Origin: Arthrobacter sp. SLBN-112
Lineage (GTDB): Bacteria; Actinomycetota; Actinomycetes; Actinomycetales; Micrococcaceae
Direction: 5' to 3'
Assembly: GCF_006715225.1 (NCBI RefSeq)
Contig: NZ_VFMU01000001.1
Span: forward strand, 3,534,001-3,598,000
Length of the DNA stretch: 64,000 nt
Shown here piece after piece: positions 9,269-18,561 of the stretch (its first letter is position 1; each line of letters starts with the position of its first letter). The translations under genes were made by a program, and so were the position numbers. The notes under the pieces are model-generated. The model saw only the letters and a list, made by a program, of their open reading frames with translations, did not search any database and had not been told where the DNA came from.

Positions 9269-9297
9269 ATGTACATCTGCAAGTATCAGATGTACAT
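9269..9297 (-). promoter_or_regulatory. Toxin-antitoxin operator: 11-bp perfect inverted repeat
   Basis: ATGTACATCTG (9269-9279), 7-nt spacer, CAGATGTACAT (9287-9297). The arms are perfect reverse complements, nine bases upstream of the antitoxin start codon, so binding by the antitoxin dimer would cover the promoter or start region. Each arm also holds the shorter palindrome ATGTACAT, giving two possible half-operators, as in other Phd/YefM operators. Confidence 0.7.
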
Positions 9298-9377
9298 GTA
9301 AATCCTTCGAAACCGGTGCGGGACTAAAGTGCGGCTGCCACCCAAAAAATGTCAGACCCCCGTTAGATGATCAGTGC

Positions 9378-10916
9378 ATGGGAAGCGAAGCGGTGGCAAG
9401 GGCTTTTGAGGCGATCGACGCCGGAATTGCCTTGCTTCGCGCCGAGGCGGCTGAGTCAGGTTGCGGGTTGCCCCCGGACGCCGATCCGCTGGCCGCCGTT
9501 AGCGACGGCTGCTTGGACATCCTTGCCGCGGTTGCACGGGCCGAGGCCCGGCTGGCGGCATTAAAGGCCGAGGTTGCCGCCAGATACGCGGATTCTGCGC
9601 GGTCCGCGGCGCCTCCGGACATGCCGGTCCAAGCACAGGAAATGGCCATCGCCGCGGAGGTGGGTTGCGTACTGGCCATCGGCGACCGGGCCGCAGGCGC
9701 ACTGCTGGCCCAGTCCTATGCCTTGAATACGTCCCTGCCGCGGACCTTGGCAGCACTGCAGGCGGGGACGCTTTCGTGGCAGCATGCCAAGGAGATGGTG
9801 CACGAGACCGCCACTCTTTCCCGCGAAGCAGCGGGTGCCCTGGAAGCCCACTTCCTCGACGCTGACGCGCCCAACCCTGCCCGCGGCTGCCCGGCCGGCG
9901 AGATGCCCGCCTACAGGTTCCGGCGGAAGGCCCGGACCTGGCGGGAGCGCCACCACCCGGACAGCATCGAAAAGCGCCATGCCAAGGGCGTGCAGGACAG
10001 GTGCCTGGAATACACCCCGGAGCAGGACGGCATGGCACGGGTGTCCGCCTATCTTCCCGCCGATCAGGCGACAGCGATCTGGAACCGCATTACCGCCATT
10101 GCCCGGGGTCTGCAGGGTCCCGACGAGGATCGGACGCTCACGCACCTGCGGGCAGACATATTTGCCGCGGCAGCCCTTCGACGCGAAACCGGCTGCACCC
10201 ATTGCGGCAACAGCACGGGCATCCGCGGCGGGACTCAGGCTGGGCCGGATGCAGGGGCCACCGGTCTAGCTGATATCCCCACGCCTAGGGCGGAGGTCCT
10301 GGTCACGGTTCCGGTCTTCTCACTGCTGGGTCTGACCGACGAGCCAGCGATGCTGGACGGGTACGGACCCGTCCCGGCCTCCATGGCACGGAATCTCGTT
10401 GCCAACGGAGCGGATTCGTTCCACCGGGTGCTCGTGGACCCACGGGACGGGGCACCACTGGAAATCGGCCGCACCAGTTACCGGCTCACGAAGGCCATGC
10501 GGAACTGGCTACGGATGCGTGATGGCAAATGCCCGTTCCCCGGGTGCAACAACCACTCCCTGGACAACGAAGCCGACCACCTCTTGGCCTGGCATCACGG
10601 CGGAACCACCGGGATCAGCAACCTGGGACAGCCATGTCCCCGGCACCACAGACTCAAACACACCAGCGGCTGGAGACCAACGCCGGCAACAAAGAATGAG
10701 CCGCCCGGCTGGGTCTCACCATCAGGACGGAACTACAAAAGCGAACACCAGGACTGGGAACCGCCCCACTGGCCGCGTTCGATGGCCGCGCAAGCCGGAG
10801 AATGGCCACTGCCGTACCCATCTATGCCCACCGCTTTGGGTGGGACTGTGGACTATTTTCAGGTACCGCCATCTGCGGCAGAAGAATGCCTGCGCGCGTA
10901 CCTCGATGCGAAATAG
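9378..10916 (+). CDS. DUF222 domain protein with C-terminal HNH endonuclease motif
   Basis: 512 aa, the normal size for this multi-copy actinobacterial family (also called 13E12-repeat proteins). The N-terminal two-thirds is the Ala-rich helical DUF222 region (ARAEARLAALKAEVAAR, then AGTLSWQHAKEMV). Residues about 378-427 form an HNH-type module: RDGKCPFPGC, then NEADHLLAWHHGG, then CPRHHRLKH, with paired Cys for zinc and the His-rich catalytic centre. The biological role of the family is unknown; nuclease activity is inferred from the motif. It follows the toxin-antitoxin promoter region and is closed by a bidirectional terminator. Confidence 0.85.
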   Translation: MGSEAVARAFEAIDAGIALLRAEAAESGCGLPPDADPLAAVSDGCLDILAAVARAEARLAALKAEVAARYADSARSAAPPDMPVQAQEMAIAAEVGCVLAIGDRAAGALLAQSYALNTSLPRTLAALQAGTLSWQHAKEMVHETATLSREAAGALEAHFLDADAPNPARGCPAGEMPAYRFRRKARTWRERHHPDSIEKRHAKGVQDRCLEYTPEQDGMARVSAYLPADQATAIWNRITAIARGLQGPDEDRTLTHLRADIFAAAALRRETGCTHCGNSTGIRGGTQAGPDAGATGLADIPTPRAEVLVTVPVFSLLGLTDEPAMLDGYGPVPASMARNLVANGADSFHRVLVDPRDGAPLEIGRTSYRLTKAMRNWLRMRDGKCPFPGCNNHSLDNEADHLLAWHHGGTTGISNLGQPCPRHHRLKHTSGWRPTPATKNEPPGWVSPSGRNYKSEHQDWEPPHWPRSMAAQAGEWPLPYPSMPTALGGTVDYFQVPPSAAEECLRAYLDAK

Positions 10917-10932
10917 GCTGCCGGACGAAGCA

Positions 10933-10968
10933 CAAGGGACCCCGCACAAAAGCGTGCGGAGTCCCTTG
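10933..10968. terminator. Bidirectional terminator between the DUF222-HNH gene and nrdF
   Basis: Inverted repeat 10933-10947 / 10954-10968 (15-bp arms, one mismatch, 6-nt loop) placed between two convergent genes, 17 nt after one stop and 29 nt from the other. Confidence 0.75.
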
Positions 10969-10997
10969 TTGTCAGATCCTGGAAGTCTCACTGACTC

Positions 10998-11987
<990 letters not shown>

Positions 11988-12158
11988 CTATCGATGGTTT
12001 TTCATGATGGCAACCGGGTCGCGTACCCGCAGATCGAGACTCACTCTGGATCGGATTGCTTATCCAGTTTAGCCGTCAAATAGCTTGGATAATTCCCATA
12101 TTCCAGAGCGTTTCCCGACATCTCCTTAGTGACACGTCAACCCATATTAAGCACGGCA

Positions 12159-12202
12159 AACCGCGCCTTCAGCTGGATAAAAGTCCAGCCGAAGGCGCGG
12201 TT
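12159..12202 (-). terminator. Hairpin terminator after the 37-aa gene
   Basis: 19-bp arms 12159-12177 and 12184-12202 with one mismatch (G-U in RNA) and a 6-nt loop, starting 18 nt after the stop of the small gene. It probably isolates that gene from nrdF. The 170 nt between the hairpin and nrdF should hold the nrdF promoter; no convincing -10/-35 pair was assigned. Confidence 0.7.
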
Positions 12203-12219
12203 GCTAGCTGATGAAGACG

Positions 12220-12333
12220 CTACTTTTCCTTCACCGTGGTGTTTGGATTCGCCTTACCGTGCTTGGTCGTTACGAAACGTCCGGTAATCGCGGAGCGGTA
12301 GTTTCCACCGTTTCCTTTTGAGCCCTTAGCCAT
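12220..12333 (-). CDS. 37-aa basic small protein between nrdE and nrdF
   Basis: Reads MAKGSKGNGGNYRSAITG, then RFVTTKHGKANPNTTVKEK, then TAG. It is Lys/Gly/Asn-rich, strongly basic and without hydrophobic segments. The ribosome binding site GGAGGAGGTG is an almost perfect complement of the 16S 3' end, four bases before the ATG, which is much stronger than its neighbours have. Its own terminator follows 18 nt after the stop. Short proteins of this RSAITGRFVT type look like a conserved actinobacterial family, but I cannot name it. The locus suggests either coincidence or a link to nucleotide reduction or translation. The coding and expression signals are convincing; the function is unknown. Confidence 0.8.
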   Translation of the reverse strand: MAKGSKGNGGNYRSAITGRFVTTKHGKANPNTTVKEK

Positions 12334-12450
12334 GCTTCACCTCCTCCCGAGGCGTTGATACCCCGGGATGAGCGGCTTCGACAGAAGCCGGACGACTCAA
12401 GTAAGCTAGCAATCCGACCACCGAGTTGGATTGCCCTGCTTGCCGGGGTT

Positions 12451-12482
12451 TCGAGGAGTCATGTAAGAGCATGACTCCTCGA
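12451..12482. terminator. 13-bp perfect hairpin in the nrdE-small gene interval
   Basis: TCGAGGAGTCATG (12451-12463) and CATGACTCCTCGA (12470-12482) flank a 6-nt loop. It stands second of two hairpins after nrdE. There is no U-run on the nrdE strand, so it may be a backup terminator or an RNA 3' end stabiliser. Confidence 0.5.
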
Positions 12483-12498
12483 GCTTTTAAGTCTTGTC

Positions 12499-12528
12499 TA
12501 CGACGGCGGGCGGGCACCCGCCGTCGTA
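12499..12528 (-). terminator. nrdE terminator hairpin
   Basis: TACGACGGCGGG (12499-12510), 6-nt loop, CCCGCCGTCGTA (12517-12528): a 12-bp perfect GC-rich stem 20 nt after the nrdE stop. Confidence 0.65.
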
Positions 12529-12547
12529 CTTCACAAGTTACTTGAAG

Positions 12548-14719
12548 CTACAACATACAAGAAACGCAACCCTCCACCTCAGTCCCTTCCAGCGCGAGCT
12601 GGCGGAGACGGATGTAGTAGATGGTCTTGATGCCCTTTTTCCAGGCGTAGATCTGGGCCTTGTTGATGTCGCGCGTGGTGGCGGTGTCCTTGAAGAACAG
12701 GGTCAGGGACAGGCCCTGGTCCACGTGCTGCGTGGCAGCCGCGTAGGTGTCGATGACCTTCTCGTAACCGATCTCATACGCGTCCTGGTAGTACTCCAGG
12801 TTGTCGTTCGTCAGGTACGGCGCCGGGTAGTACACGCGGCCCAGCTTGCCTTCCTTGCGAATCTCGATCTTGGACGCCACCGGGTGGATCGATGAGGTGG
12901 AGTTGTTGATGTAGGAGATCGAGCCGGTGGGCGGCACGGCCTGCAGGTTCTGGTTGTAGATGCCGTGCTCCATGACGGAAGCCTTCAGCGCCAGCCAGTC
13001 AGCCTGGGTGGGGATGTGGACGTTCTTGAACAGCTCGCGGACCTTCTCGGTCTGTGGCACCCACTCCTGCTCCGTGTACTTGTCGAAGAACTCGCCCGAC
13101 GCGTACTTGGACTTCTCGAAGCCGCCGAACGTCTGGCCCGTCTCGATGGCCAGCAGGTTTGAGGCGCGGACCGCGTGGTACACCACCGAGTAGAAGTAGA
13201 TGTTGGTGAAGTCCAGGCCCTCTTCGGAGCCGTAGTGGACCCGTTCACGTGCCAGGTAGCCGTGCAGGTTCATCTGTCCCAGGCCAATGGCGTGGCTCTG
13301 GTCGTTGCCCTTGGCGATGGACGGCACCGAGGTGATGTTGGACATGTCAGACACAGCCGAGAGCGAGCGGATGGCCGTCTCGATGGTCAGGCCGAAGTCC
13401 GGCGAATCCATGGTCTTGGCAATGTTCAGCGAGCCCAGGTTGCAGGAGATGTCCTTGCCGGTGTCGGCGTAGGAGAGGTCATCGTTGTAAGTGGTGGGCT
13501 GGGAGACCTGGAGGATCTCGGAGCACAGGTTGGACATGATGATTTTGCCGTCGATCGGGTTGGCCCGGTTCACGGTGTCCTCGAACATGATGTACGGGTA
13601 GCCGGACTCGAACTGGATCTCCGCGAGGGTCTGGAAGAACTCGCGGGCCTTGATCTTGGTCTTCTTGATCCGGGAATCGTCCACCATCTCGTAGTACTTC
13701 TCGGTGACCGAGACGTCGGAGAAGGGCATGCCGTAGACGCGTTCAACGTCGTAGGGCGAGAACAGGTACATGTCCTCGTCCTTCTTGGCCAGCTCGAACG
13801 TGATGTCCGGGATGACGACGCCGAGCGAGAGGGTCTTGATGCGGATCTTCTCGTCCGCGTTCTCCCGCTTGGTGTCCAGGAACCGGTAGATGTCCGGGTG
13901 GTGCGCGTGCAGGTACACGGCGCCAGCACCCTGGCGGGCACCGAGCTGGTTGGCGTAGGAGAAGCTGTCTTCGAGGAGCTTCATCACGGGGATGACGCCG
14001 GAGGACTGGTTCTCAATCTGCTTGATGGGCGCGCCCACTTCGCGGATGTTGGTCAGCGCGAAGGCCACGCCACCGCCGCGCTTGGACAGCTGCAGGGCGG
14101 AGTTGATGGAGCGTCCGATCGACTCCATGTTGTCTTCGATCCGGAGCAGGAAGCACGAGACCAGCTCGCCGCGCTGCTTCTTGCCCGCGTTCAGGAACGT
14201 GGGGGTGGCCGGCTGGAAGCGGCCGTCGATGATCTCGTCCACCATCTGCAGGGCAAGCTGCTCGTTGCCGCGGGCCAGGTGCAGGGCAACCATGCAGACG
14301 CGGTCCTCGTAGCGCTCCAGGAAGCGCTTGCCGTCGAACGTCTTCAGCGTGTAGGACGTGTAGAACTTGAACGCACCCAGGAAAGTCTCGAAGCGGAACT
14401 TCTTCTTGTAGGCGCGGTTGAACAGGTCACGGATGAAGTTCATCGTGTACTGGTCCAGCGTCTCGCGCTCGTAGTAGTCATTCTTGACCAGGTATTCGAG
14501 CTTCTCTTCCAGGTCATGGAAGAACACGGTGTTGTTGTTCACGTGCTGCAGGAAGTACTGGTGGGCCGCCTCGCGGTCGGCGCCGAACTGGATTTCGCCG
14601 TTGGGACCATAGAGGTTCAGCATGGCGTTCAGCTCGTGATAGCCCAGCCCCTTGTAGGCGGCGGGCATCTCAGGCTTCTGGGACCTGGTTACTTCTGTGT
14701 CTGCGACAGTCGTGTCCAA
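12548..14719 (-). CDS. nrdE: Class Ib ribonucleotide reductase large subunit (alpha)
   Basis: 723 aa. It reduces NDPs to dNDPs using the radical from NrdF and electrons from NrdH. Landmarks: [15 protein letters not shown] at the N-terminus, [10 protein letters not shown] and ELVSC with the first redox cysteine, MSNLCSEIL with the catalytic N-x-C-x-E set, [17 protein letters not shown], and the C-terminal shuttle pair CVSC three residues from the end. TTG 14719 is chosen (reads [13 protein letters not shown]), overlapping the nrdI stop by 31 nt. ATG 14668 is the alternative and drops 17 residues. The order nrdH-nrdI-nrdE on one strand is the standard class Ib operon. Confidence 0.95.
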   Translation of the reverse strand: MDTTVADTEVTRSQKPEMPAAYKGLGYHELNAMLNLYGPNGEIQFGADREAAHQYFLQHVNNNTVFFHDLEEKLEYLVKNDYYERETLDQYTMNFIRDLFNRAYKKKFRFETFLGAFKFYTSYTLKTFDGKRFLERYEDRVCMVALHLARGNEQLALQMVDEIIDGRFQPATPTFLNAGKKQRGELVSCFLLRIEDNMESIGRSINSALQLSKRGGGVAFALTNIREVGAPIKQIENQSSGVIPVMKLLEDSFSYANQLGARQGAGAVYLHAHHPDIYRFLDTKRENADEKIRIKTLSLGVVIPDITFELAKKDEDMYLFSPYDVERVYGMPFSDVSVTEKYYEMVDDSRIKKTKIKAREFFQTLAEIQFESGYPYIMFEDTVNRANPIDGKIIMSNLCSEILQVSQPTTYNDDLSYADTGKDISCNLGSLNIAKTMDSPDFGLTIETAIRSLSAVSDMSNITSVPSIAKGNDQSHAIGLGQMNLHGYLARERVHYGSEEGLDFTNIYFYSVVYHAVRASNLLAIETGQTFGGFEKSKYASGEFFDKYTEQEWVPQTEKVRELFKNVHIPTQADWLALKASVMEHGIYNQNLQAVPPTGSISYINNSTSSIHPVASKIEIRKEGKLGRVYYPAPYLTNDNLEYYQDAYEIGYEKVIDTYAAATQHVDQGLSLTLFFKDTATTRDINKAQIYAWKKGIKTIYYIRLRQLALEGTEVEGCVSCML

Positions 14720-15237
14720 AACGTGTCCAATCCTTGGTTGACCCGGGTAACGTCTTCCGGCGTTCCCATAAGTTCGAATCGATAGAGGTGGGGTACCTGG
14801 CATTTGGCGGCGATGATGTCCGCGGCCATGCAGTAGTTGTCCCCGAAGTTTGTGTTGCCGGCACCGATCACACCGCGGAGCAGTTTCCTGTTCTGCGGGT
14901 TGTTGAGGAACCGGATGACCTGTTTGGGAACCGAACCCTCTCCCCCGGTGCCACCATAGGTGGGCACCACCAGCACGAACGGCCGGGTGGCGAGGAGGGG
15001 TGCGTCCTTTGGATAAAGCGGGATCCGGGCCACCTCACGGCCAAGCTTTGCGACGAAGCGGCTGGTGTTCTCGGATGAGGAGGAAAAGTAGATGAGCTGG
15101 CTGTCGGTGGAAACCGGTGCAGCCTCATTCTGCGGCCCGGCCGGCGGGGACACCTCCACGCGCTGAGCCGCGTGGATCGGAACAACCTGGTGAATTGGTA
15201 AGGCCTCGTGGTCATGCTGTGCTGTTGGTGCTGCCAT
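14689..15237 (-). CDS. nrdI: NrdI flavodoxin-like activator of class Ib ribonucleotide reductase
   Basis: 182 aa. NrdI supplies oxidant for assembling the dimanganese-tyrosyl cofactor of NrdF. The core ([42 protein letters not shown]) is typical and binds FMN in the family. The start ATG 15237 has GAGGTGA upstream. Compared with the usual 130-160 aa, there is an extra Ala/Pro/His-rich N-terminal segment of about 45 residues ([18 protein letters not shown]) before the flavodoxin fold, probably disordered. No better internal start was seen. Confidence 0.93.
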   Translation of the reverse strand: MAAPTAQHDHEALPIHQVVPIHAAQRVEVSPPAGPQNEAAPVSTDSQLIYFSSSSENTSRFVAKLGREVARIPLYPKDAPLLATRPFVLVVPTYGGTGGEGSVPKQVIRFLNNPQNRKLLRGVIGAGNTNFGDNYCMAADIIAAKCQVPHLYRFELMGTPEDVTRVNQGLDTFWTRLSQTQK

Positions 15238-15286
15238 GGGAGTCACCTCAGCTGGTTGATGGTTGCCGGCAGGAAAAGCGGAACTC

Positions 15287-15532
15287 CTAGGCCACGGAGG
15301 AAACGGCCGACAGCGCGAGTTCCTCGATCTTGTCGGGGCGGAAGCCGGACCAGTGGTCCTGGTCGGTGACCACAACGGGAGCCTGCATGTAACCCAGTGC
15401 CTTCAGGCGCTCGAGTGCCTCGGCGTCCTGGGAGATGTCAACGCTCTGGTAGGTGATGCCCTTCTTGTCGAGCGCGCGGTAAGTGGCGTTGCACTGAACA
15501 CAAGCAGGCTTCGTGTAAACCGTTACGGTCAT
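15287..15532 (-). CDS. nrdH: NrdH redoxin, electron donor to NrdEF
   Basis: 81 aa glutaredoxin-like protein with thioredoxin-type behaviour in this family. The active site is CVQC at residues 11-14 ([14 protein letters not shown]), and the C-terminal [12 protein letters not shown] element is characteristic of NrdH. It is the first gene of nrdHIE. A 12-bp palindrome lies 65 bases upstream. Confidence 0.95.
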   Translation of the reverse strand: MTVTVYTKPACVQCNATYRALDKKGITYQSVDISQDAEALERLKALGYMQAPVVVTDQDHWSGFRPDKIEELALSAVSSVA

Positions 15533-15596
15533 TGTCCCTGTCCCCTTAGTTGAACTCTTCTGCTGGGTCGGTGTCCCCGTCCAGCTGTATGTAGAT

Positions 15597-15608
15597 ACTA
15601 CATGTAGT
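15597..15608. promoter_or_regulatory. Palindrome ACTACATGTAGT upstream of nrdH, candidate NrdR box
   Basis: Perfect 12-bp palindrome in the 370-nt gap before nrdH. NrdR boxes are AT-rich 16-bp palindromes found in pairs ahead of ribonucleotide reductase operons. A weaker partner, TGTATTACA, lies at 15638-15646, about 40 bp away centre to centre. Assignment to NrdR is inference; the same 12-mer recurs at 15829-15840. Confidence 0.5.
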
Positions 15609-15816
15609 GCAGACGCCTCTTTGGAACCCCAAGATGATGTATTACAAGTATGTCATTTAATGCACCGTTAATCCACAGGCAGGGGCTGGAAAAATGCCCG
15701 TGATCCCGGGATTTTTGCGGGCTGGGTCCACACCCTGTGGAGTACTTAGCCACATTTAAAGATCAGCGTGTCGCCGGGCGGCGGCGTGTCGCTCTCCGAT
15801 TCCCGGCACAGGAAAA

Positions 15817-15852
15817 GGGTCCCTGACCACTACATGTAGTGGTCAGGGACCC
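15817..15852 (-). terminator. 36-bp perfect palindrome serving as tspO terminator
   Basis: Positions 15817-15834 are the exact reverse complement of 15835-15852. On the minus strand it follows the tspO stop by 50 nt and is followed by TTTTCC, so it can act as an intrinsic terminator. Its centre (15829-15840) is ACTACATGTAGT, the same 12-mer found before nrdH. Nothing else was recognised in the 15533-15902 gap. Confidence 0.75.
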
Positions 15853-15902
15853 TCTGATTCCGCGGGCTGCTGCGGAGGCTTTGCCGGCTGCCCAGAGCCT
15901 GT

Positions 15903-16424
15903 TCAGCGTTTAGCCGGGTTGAGGCCGGCGATTGCCGTGGACAACGCAGTGGCGAAGCCGCACCACGCTGCATACGGAGCCAGCGATACCCCTGCCGCAC
16001 GGTCGAGCCGGTACGTCCGGCGCACCAGGTCGGCACTGCTGGCCGCCAGCACCGCAGCCTCGGCTGCTGCCAGCCAGGGCCGGCGGGAGCGCCAGAAGAA
16101 CCAGCTCCACAATGCATTGAGGACAAGGTTTGCGGTCAGTGCACCTTGGTAGGCACGCACCTCCCGGCGGTGGTCCTTCCTGACGGGGCCGGGACTGTCG
16201 TCAGCCCTATCCAGTTCAGCAGCCCCGTCCAGTGCCACCGCGGACGTCACCGCAAGGTCCGCATACAAGGCTGTCCACACCACCGGGAAGGCGATGGCGG
16301 GCGGCTGCCACTCCGGCTTGCGCAGCCCCAGGTACCAGCTGCTTTGTGGATCCGTGGCAACACCGCCCGCGGCGGCTGTGGCGGCCGTCGCCGCCGTCGT
16401 CCATGCCAGTGTCTTCAGTTTCAT
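15903..16424 (-). CDS. tspO: TspO/MBR family tryptophan-rich sensory protein
   Basis: 173 aa with five predicted membrane helices. Family signatures: SSWYLGLRKPEWQPPAIAFP followed by VVWTALY, NLVLNALWSWFFW, and a final helix ending AGLNP. TspO proteins bind tetrapyrroles and take part in porphyrin and stress responses; the role here is not evident from neighbours. The start ATG 16424 has GGAGGA seven bases upstream; the longer in-frame reading to 16553 runs into the upstream gene. It sits 32 nt after the cyclopropane-synthase-family gene on the same strand and is closed by the 36-bp palindrome. Confidence 0.88.
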   Translation of the reverse strand: MKLKTLAWTTAATAATAAAGGVATDPQSSWYLGLRKPEWQPPAIAFPVVWTALYADLAVTSAVALDGAAELDRADDSPGPVRKDHRREVRAYQGALTANLVLNALWSWFFWRSRRPWLAAAEAAVLAASSADLVRRTYRLDRAAGVSLAPYAAWCGFATALSTAIAGLNPAKR

Positions 16425-16456
16425 GCCCGAATCCTCCCTCTTGCTCCTCCCGAATG

Positions 16457-17833
16457 CTAGAGCTGCGCCTCCCGGCGGTCCAGCACAATCTGCTGCACGT
16501 CCAGGTAGCCGGATTGGAAGCCGGCGCGCGAGTAGCAGAGGTAGAACAGCCACATCCGCTGAAAGACGGCGTCGAAGCCGAGCTCCCCCACTTCCCGGGA
16601 CCGTGACAGGAACCGTTCCTCCCAGAGCCGCAGGGTGGCGGCATAGTGGTCGCCCATGCCCATGCGCTCCCGCACCCGCAGGGTGGTGTGCTGCTGGGTC
16701 ACGCCCTCGATGGCGCGGACAGACGGCAGGAAACCGCCGGGGAAGATGTACTTGTGCACCCAGGTGTAGGCGTTGCGGGTGGCCAGCATGCGCCCGTGCG
16801 GCATGGTGATGGCCTGGATGGCCACCTTGCCGGCGGGTGCCAGGACGCGGTCGATGGTCTGGAAGTAGATGGGCCAGTATTCGTACCCGACGGCCTCGAT
16901 CATTTCCACCGACACCACGGCGTCGTACTCGCCTTCCACGGCACGGTAGTCCTGCAGGGCCACCGTTACCCGGTCCGCGTATCCGGCATCCTCGATGCGT
17001 TCCTGCGCCAGCGCCTGCTGTTCGCTGGACAGTGTGACGCTGTAGACGGTGGCGCCGCGGGCCGCGGCACGCAGGGCAAGTTCGCCCCAGCCGGTGCCGA
17101 TTTCCAGCAGCCGCGTCCCCTCACCGACGCCGGCTTTGTCCAGCAACCGGTCGATCTTGGCCCGCTGGGCTTCGGCCAGGAAGTCCCATGCCACGGCGGT
17201 GAGCGACCCCGCCTTTTCCGGGAACAGCGCGGAGGAGTAGCTCATGGTGGAGTCCAGGAAATTGAAAAACAGGTCGTTGGACAGGTCGTAGTGCCGGGAG
17301 ATGTTGCTGCGGGTGTTTTGTTCGGCGTTGCGTTCCTGGCGGGGGGTCCGGGGCAGGTACAGCGAGCGCAGTTTCTGCAGCGGCATGGGGATCAGCGTGT
17401 CCACGGAGGCGGCGAAGATTTCGAGCAGCGCGGCCAGGTCCGAAGCTTCCCAGTCGCCGGCCATGAAGGACTCACCCAGGCCGATCAGGCCGTTGTCGCC
17501 GATCCGCGCCTCAAAGGCGTCGGGGCGCAGCATGGTCATCACGGGGGCTTCCGGTCCGCCGGTCCCCAAAACCGAGCCGTCCGGATATTCAACGCGGAGC
17601 GGCAGCCGCTTGACCGCGCCCTTGAACAACAGCCCGGCAGCCTTTCCGGCCACCTCGGCCTTCAGGCCCGACGGCGGCTGGGCAACACCGGGCCACAGGT
17701 CAGGATCGATGGTGGCCGGCGCCGCCGGTACCCCGGTTGAGGTCCAGGCTTCGGGCACGCGTCCGGCGGAATCGCCGCCGGCCTTCTCTTCCAGACGGCC
17801 TGCGGTGGTGCCGTTATCGTCCGTCATGGTCAT
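16457..17833 (-). CDS. Cyclopropane-fatty-acyl-phospholipid synthase family SAM methyltransferase
   Basis: 458 aa. It probably methylates or cyclopropanates unsaturated acyl chains of membrane phospholipids using SAM. The catalytic half starts near residue 195 (NISRHYDLSNDLFFNFLD), has the SAM site LLEIGTGWGELA (about 242-253), then VVSVEMIEAVGYEYWPIYF and a bicarbonate-site type region, ending GFQSGYLDVQQ. The N-terminal half is a lipid-binding SCP-like segment. Start ATG 17833 has AGGAGG seven bases upstream. It is the last gene of an overlapping operon with a DUF1365 protein and an FAD oxidoreductase. Such trios are linked in other bacteria to cyclopropane, mid-chain methyl or furan fatty acids; which product forms here is open. 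Confidence 0.85.
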   Translation of the reverse strand: MTMTDDNGTTAGRLEEKAGGDSAGRVPEAWTSTGVPAAPATIDPDLWPGVAQPPSGLKAEVAGKAAGLLFKGAVKRLPLRVEYPDGSVLGTGGPEAPVMTMLRPDAFEARIGDNGLIGLGESFMAGDWEASDLAALLEIFAASVDTLIPMPLQKLRSLYLPRTPRQERNAEQNTRSNISRHYDLSNDLFFNFLDSTMSYSSALFPEKAGSLTAVAWDFLAEAQRAKIDRLLDKAGVGEGTRLLEIGTGWGELALRAAARGATVYSVTLSSEQQALAQERIEDAGYADRVTVALQDYRAVEGEYDAVVSVEMIEAVGYEYWPIYFQTIDRVLAPAGKVAIQAITMPHGRMLATRNAYTWVHKYIFPGGFLPSVRAIEGVTQQHTTLRVRERMGMGDHYAATLRLWEERFLSRSREVGELGFDAVFQRMWLFYLCYSRAGFQSGYLDVQQIVLDRREAQL

Positions 17834-18561
17834 TGAACTGCCTCCTGTGAGGTGTGGTGGGGTCTGGCGACGACGGGCAGGCATCTTGCCCAGAGTTTAA
17901 TGCCCTGTACCCGGATCAGGGCGGATACCAGCAGCGGCGCGGCAGGCGTCGCGAAAGCCGCTGCCAGGATGTTGCGCCTGGTGGCAGGCCGGCGTCGGCC
18001 GTCCATGGTGGCGACGAAGGGCCGGTGCCCCTCCCGCTCCAGGATGATGGAAACGGCCAGCCGGTCCCCCGGAGCCGGGAGCTTCATCCGGTATTCGCCG
18101 TCGACGTCGTTGAAGGGTGAAACGTAGAACGCCTTGGGCACCGAGGCGCGCCCGGAGGGATCGGTCCGCAGCAGGTAGCAGTGCCGCTCCCCGTAGGTGT
18201 TGTGGACCTCGGCCACCACGCACTGCAGTTCCCCGCTGGAGCGGTAGCACCAGAACAGGGTGAGCGGGTTGAAGACGTAGCCAAAAACCCTGGCACTGGT
18301 GAGCATGTGGATGGGACCGCCGTCGGGCTCCACGCCTTGCGTCCGCAGGTACCGCTCCACGTTGGCCCGGATGCCGGCGTCGGGATCTCCTAGGTGGTCC
18401 GCGGCGCGGAAAACCGCCAGCGGCCGGAGCAGGAACGGCAGGCGCGGAAGCTGGTCCACGTCCACAAACCAGCTGTAGCTCCGGTAGGTGAATGCATTCT
18501 TCAGGGGACTGCGCCGCACATGGGAAATCGATGTGCGGTAGATCGAGGCGTCCATGGTCAT
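17830..18561 (-). CDS. DUF1365 domain protein
   Basis: 243 aa. It begins ASIYRTSISHVRRSPLKNAF and has the hallmark ARVFGYVFNPLTLFWCY and EVHNTYGERHCYLL motifs of DUF1365, plus FYVSPFNDVDGEY. The family regularly sits between an FAD amine-oxidase-like protein and a cyclopropane synthase homologue, as here, and is presumed to act on the same modified fatty acids; its reaction is not established to my knowledge. The start ATG overlaps the FAD gene stop (ATGA), and its own stop overlaps the next gene start, so all three are translationally coupled. Confidence 0.85.
   Translation of the reverse strand: MTMDASIYRTSISHVRRSPLKNAFTYRSYSWFVDVDQLPRLPFLLRPLAVFRAADHLGDPDAGIRANVERYLRTQGVEPDGGPIHMLTSARVFGYVFNPLTLFWCYRSSGELQCVVAEVHNTYGERHCYLLRTDPSGRASVPKAFYVSPFNDVDGEYRMKLPAPGDRLAVSIILEREGHRPFVATMDGRRRPATRRNILAAAFATPAAPLLVSALIRVQGIKLWARCLPVVARPHHTSQEAVQ

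Noticed and set aside
13175-14785. Long plus-strand open frame of 536 codons opposite nrdE
   Set aside because: Antisense to a fully conserved nrdE; Val/Leu/Gly/Glu-rich composition is the usual mirror of high-GC coding bias, and no domain or ribosome binding site is seen.
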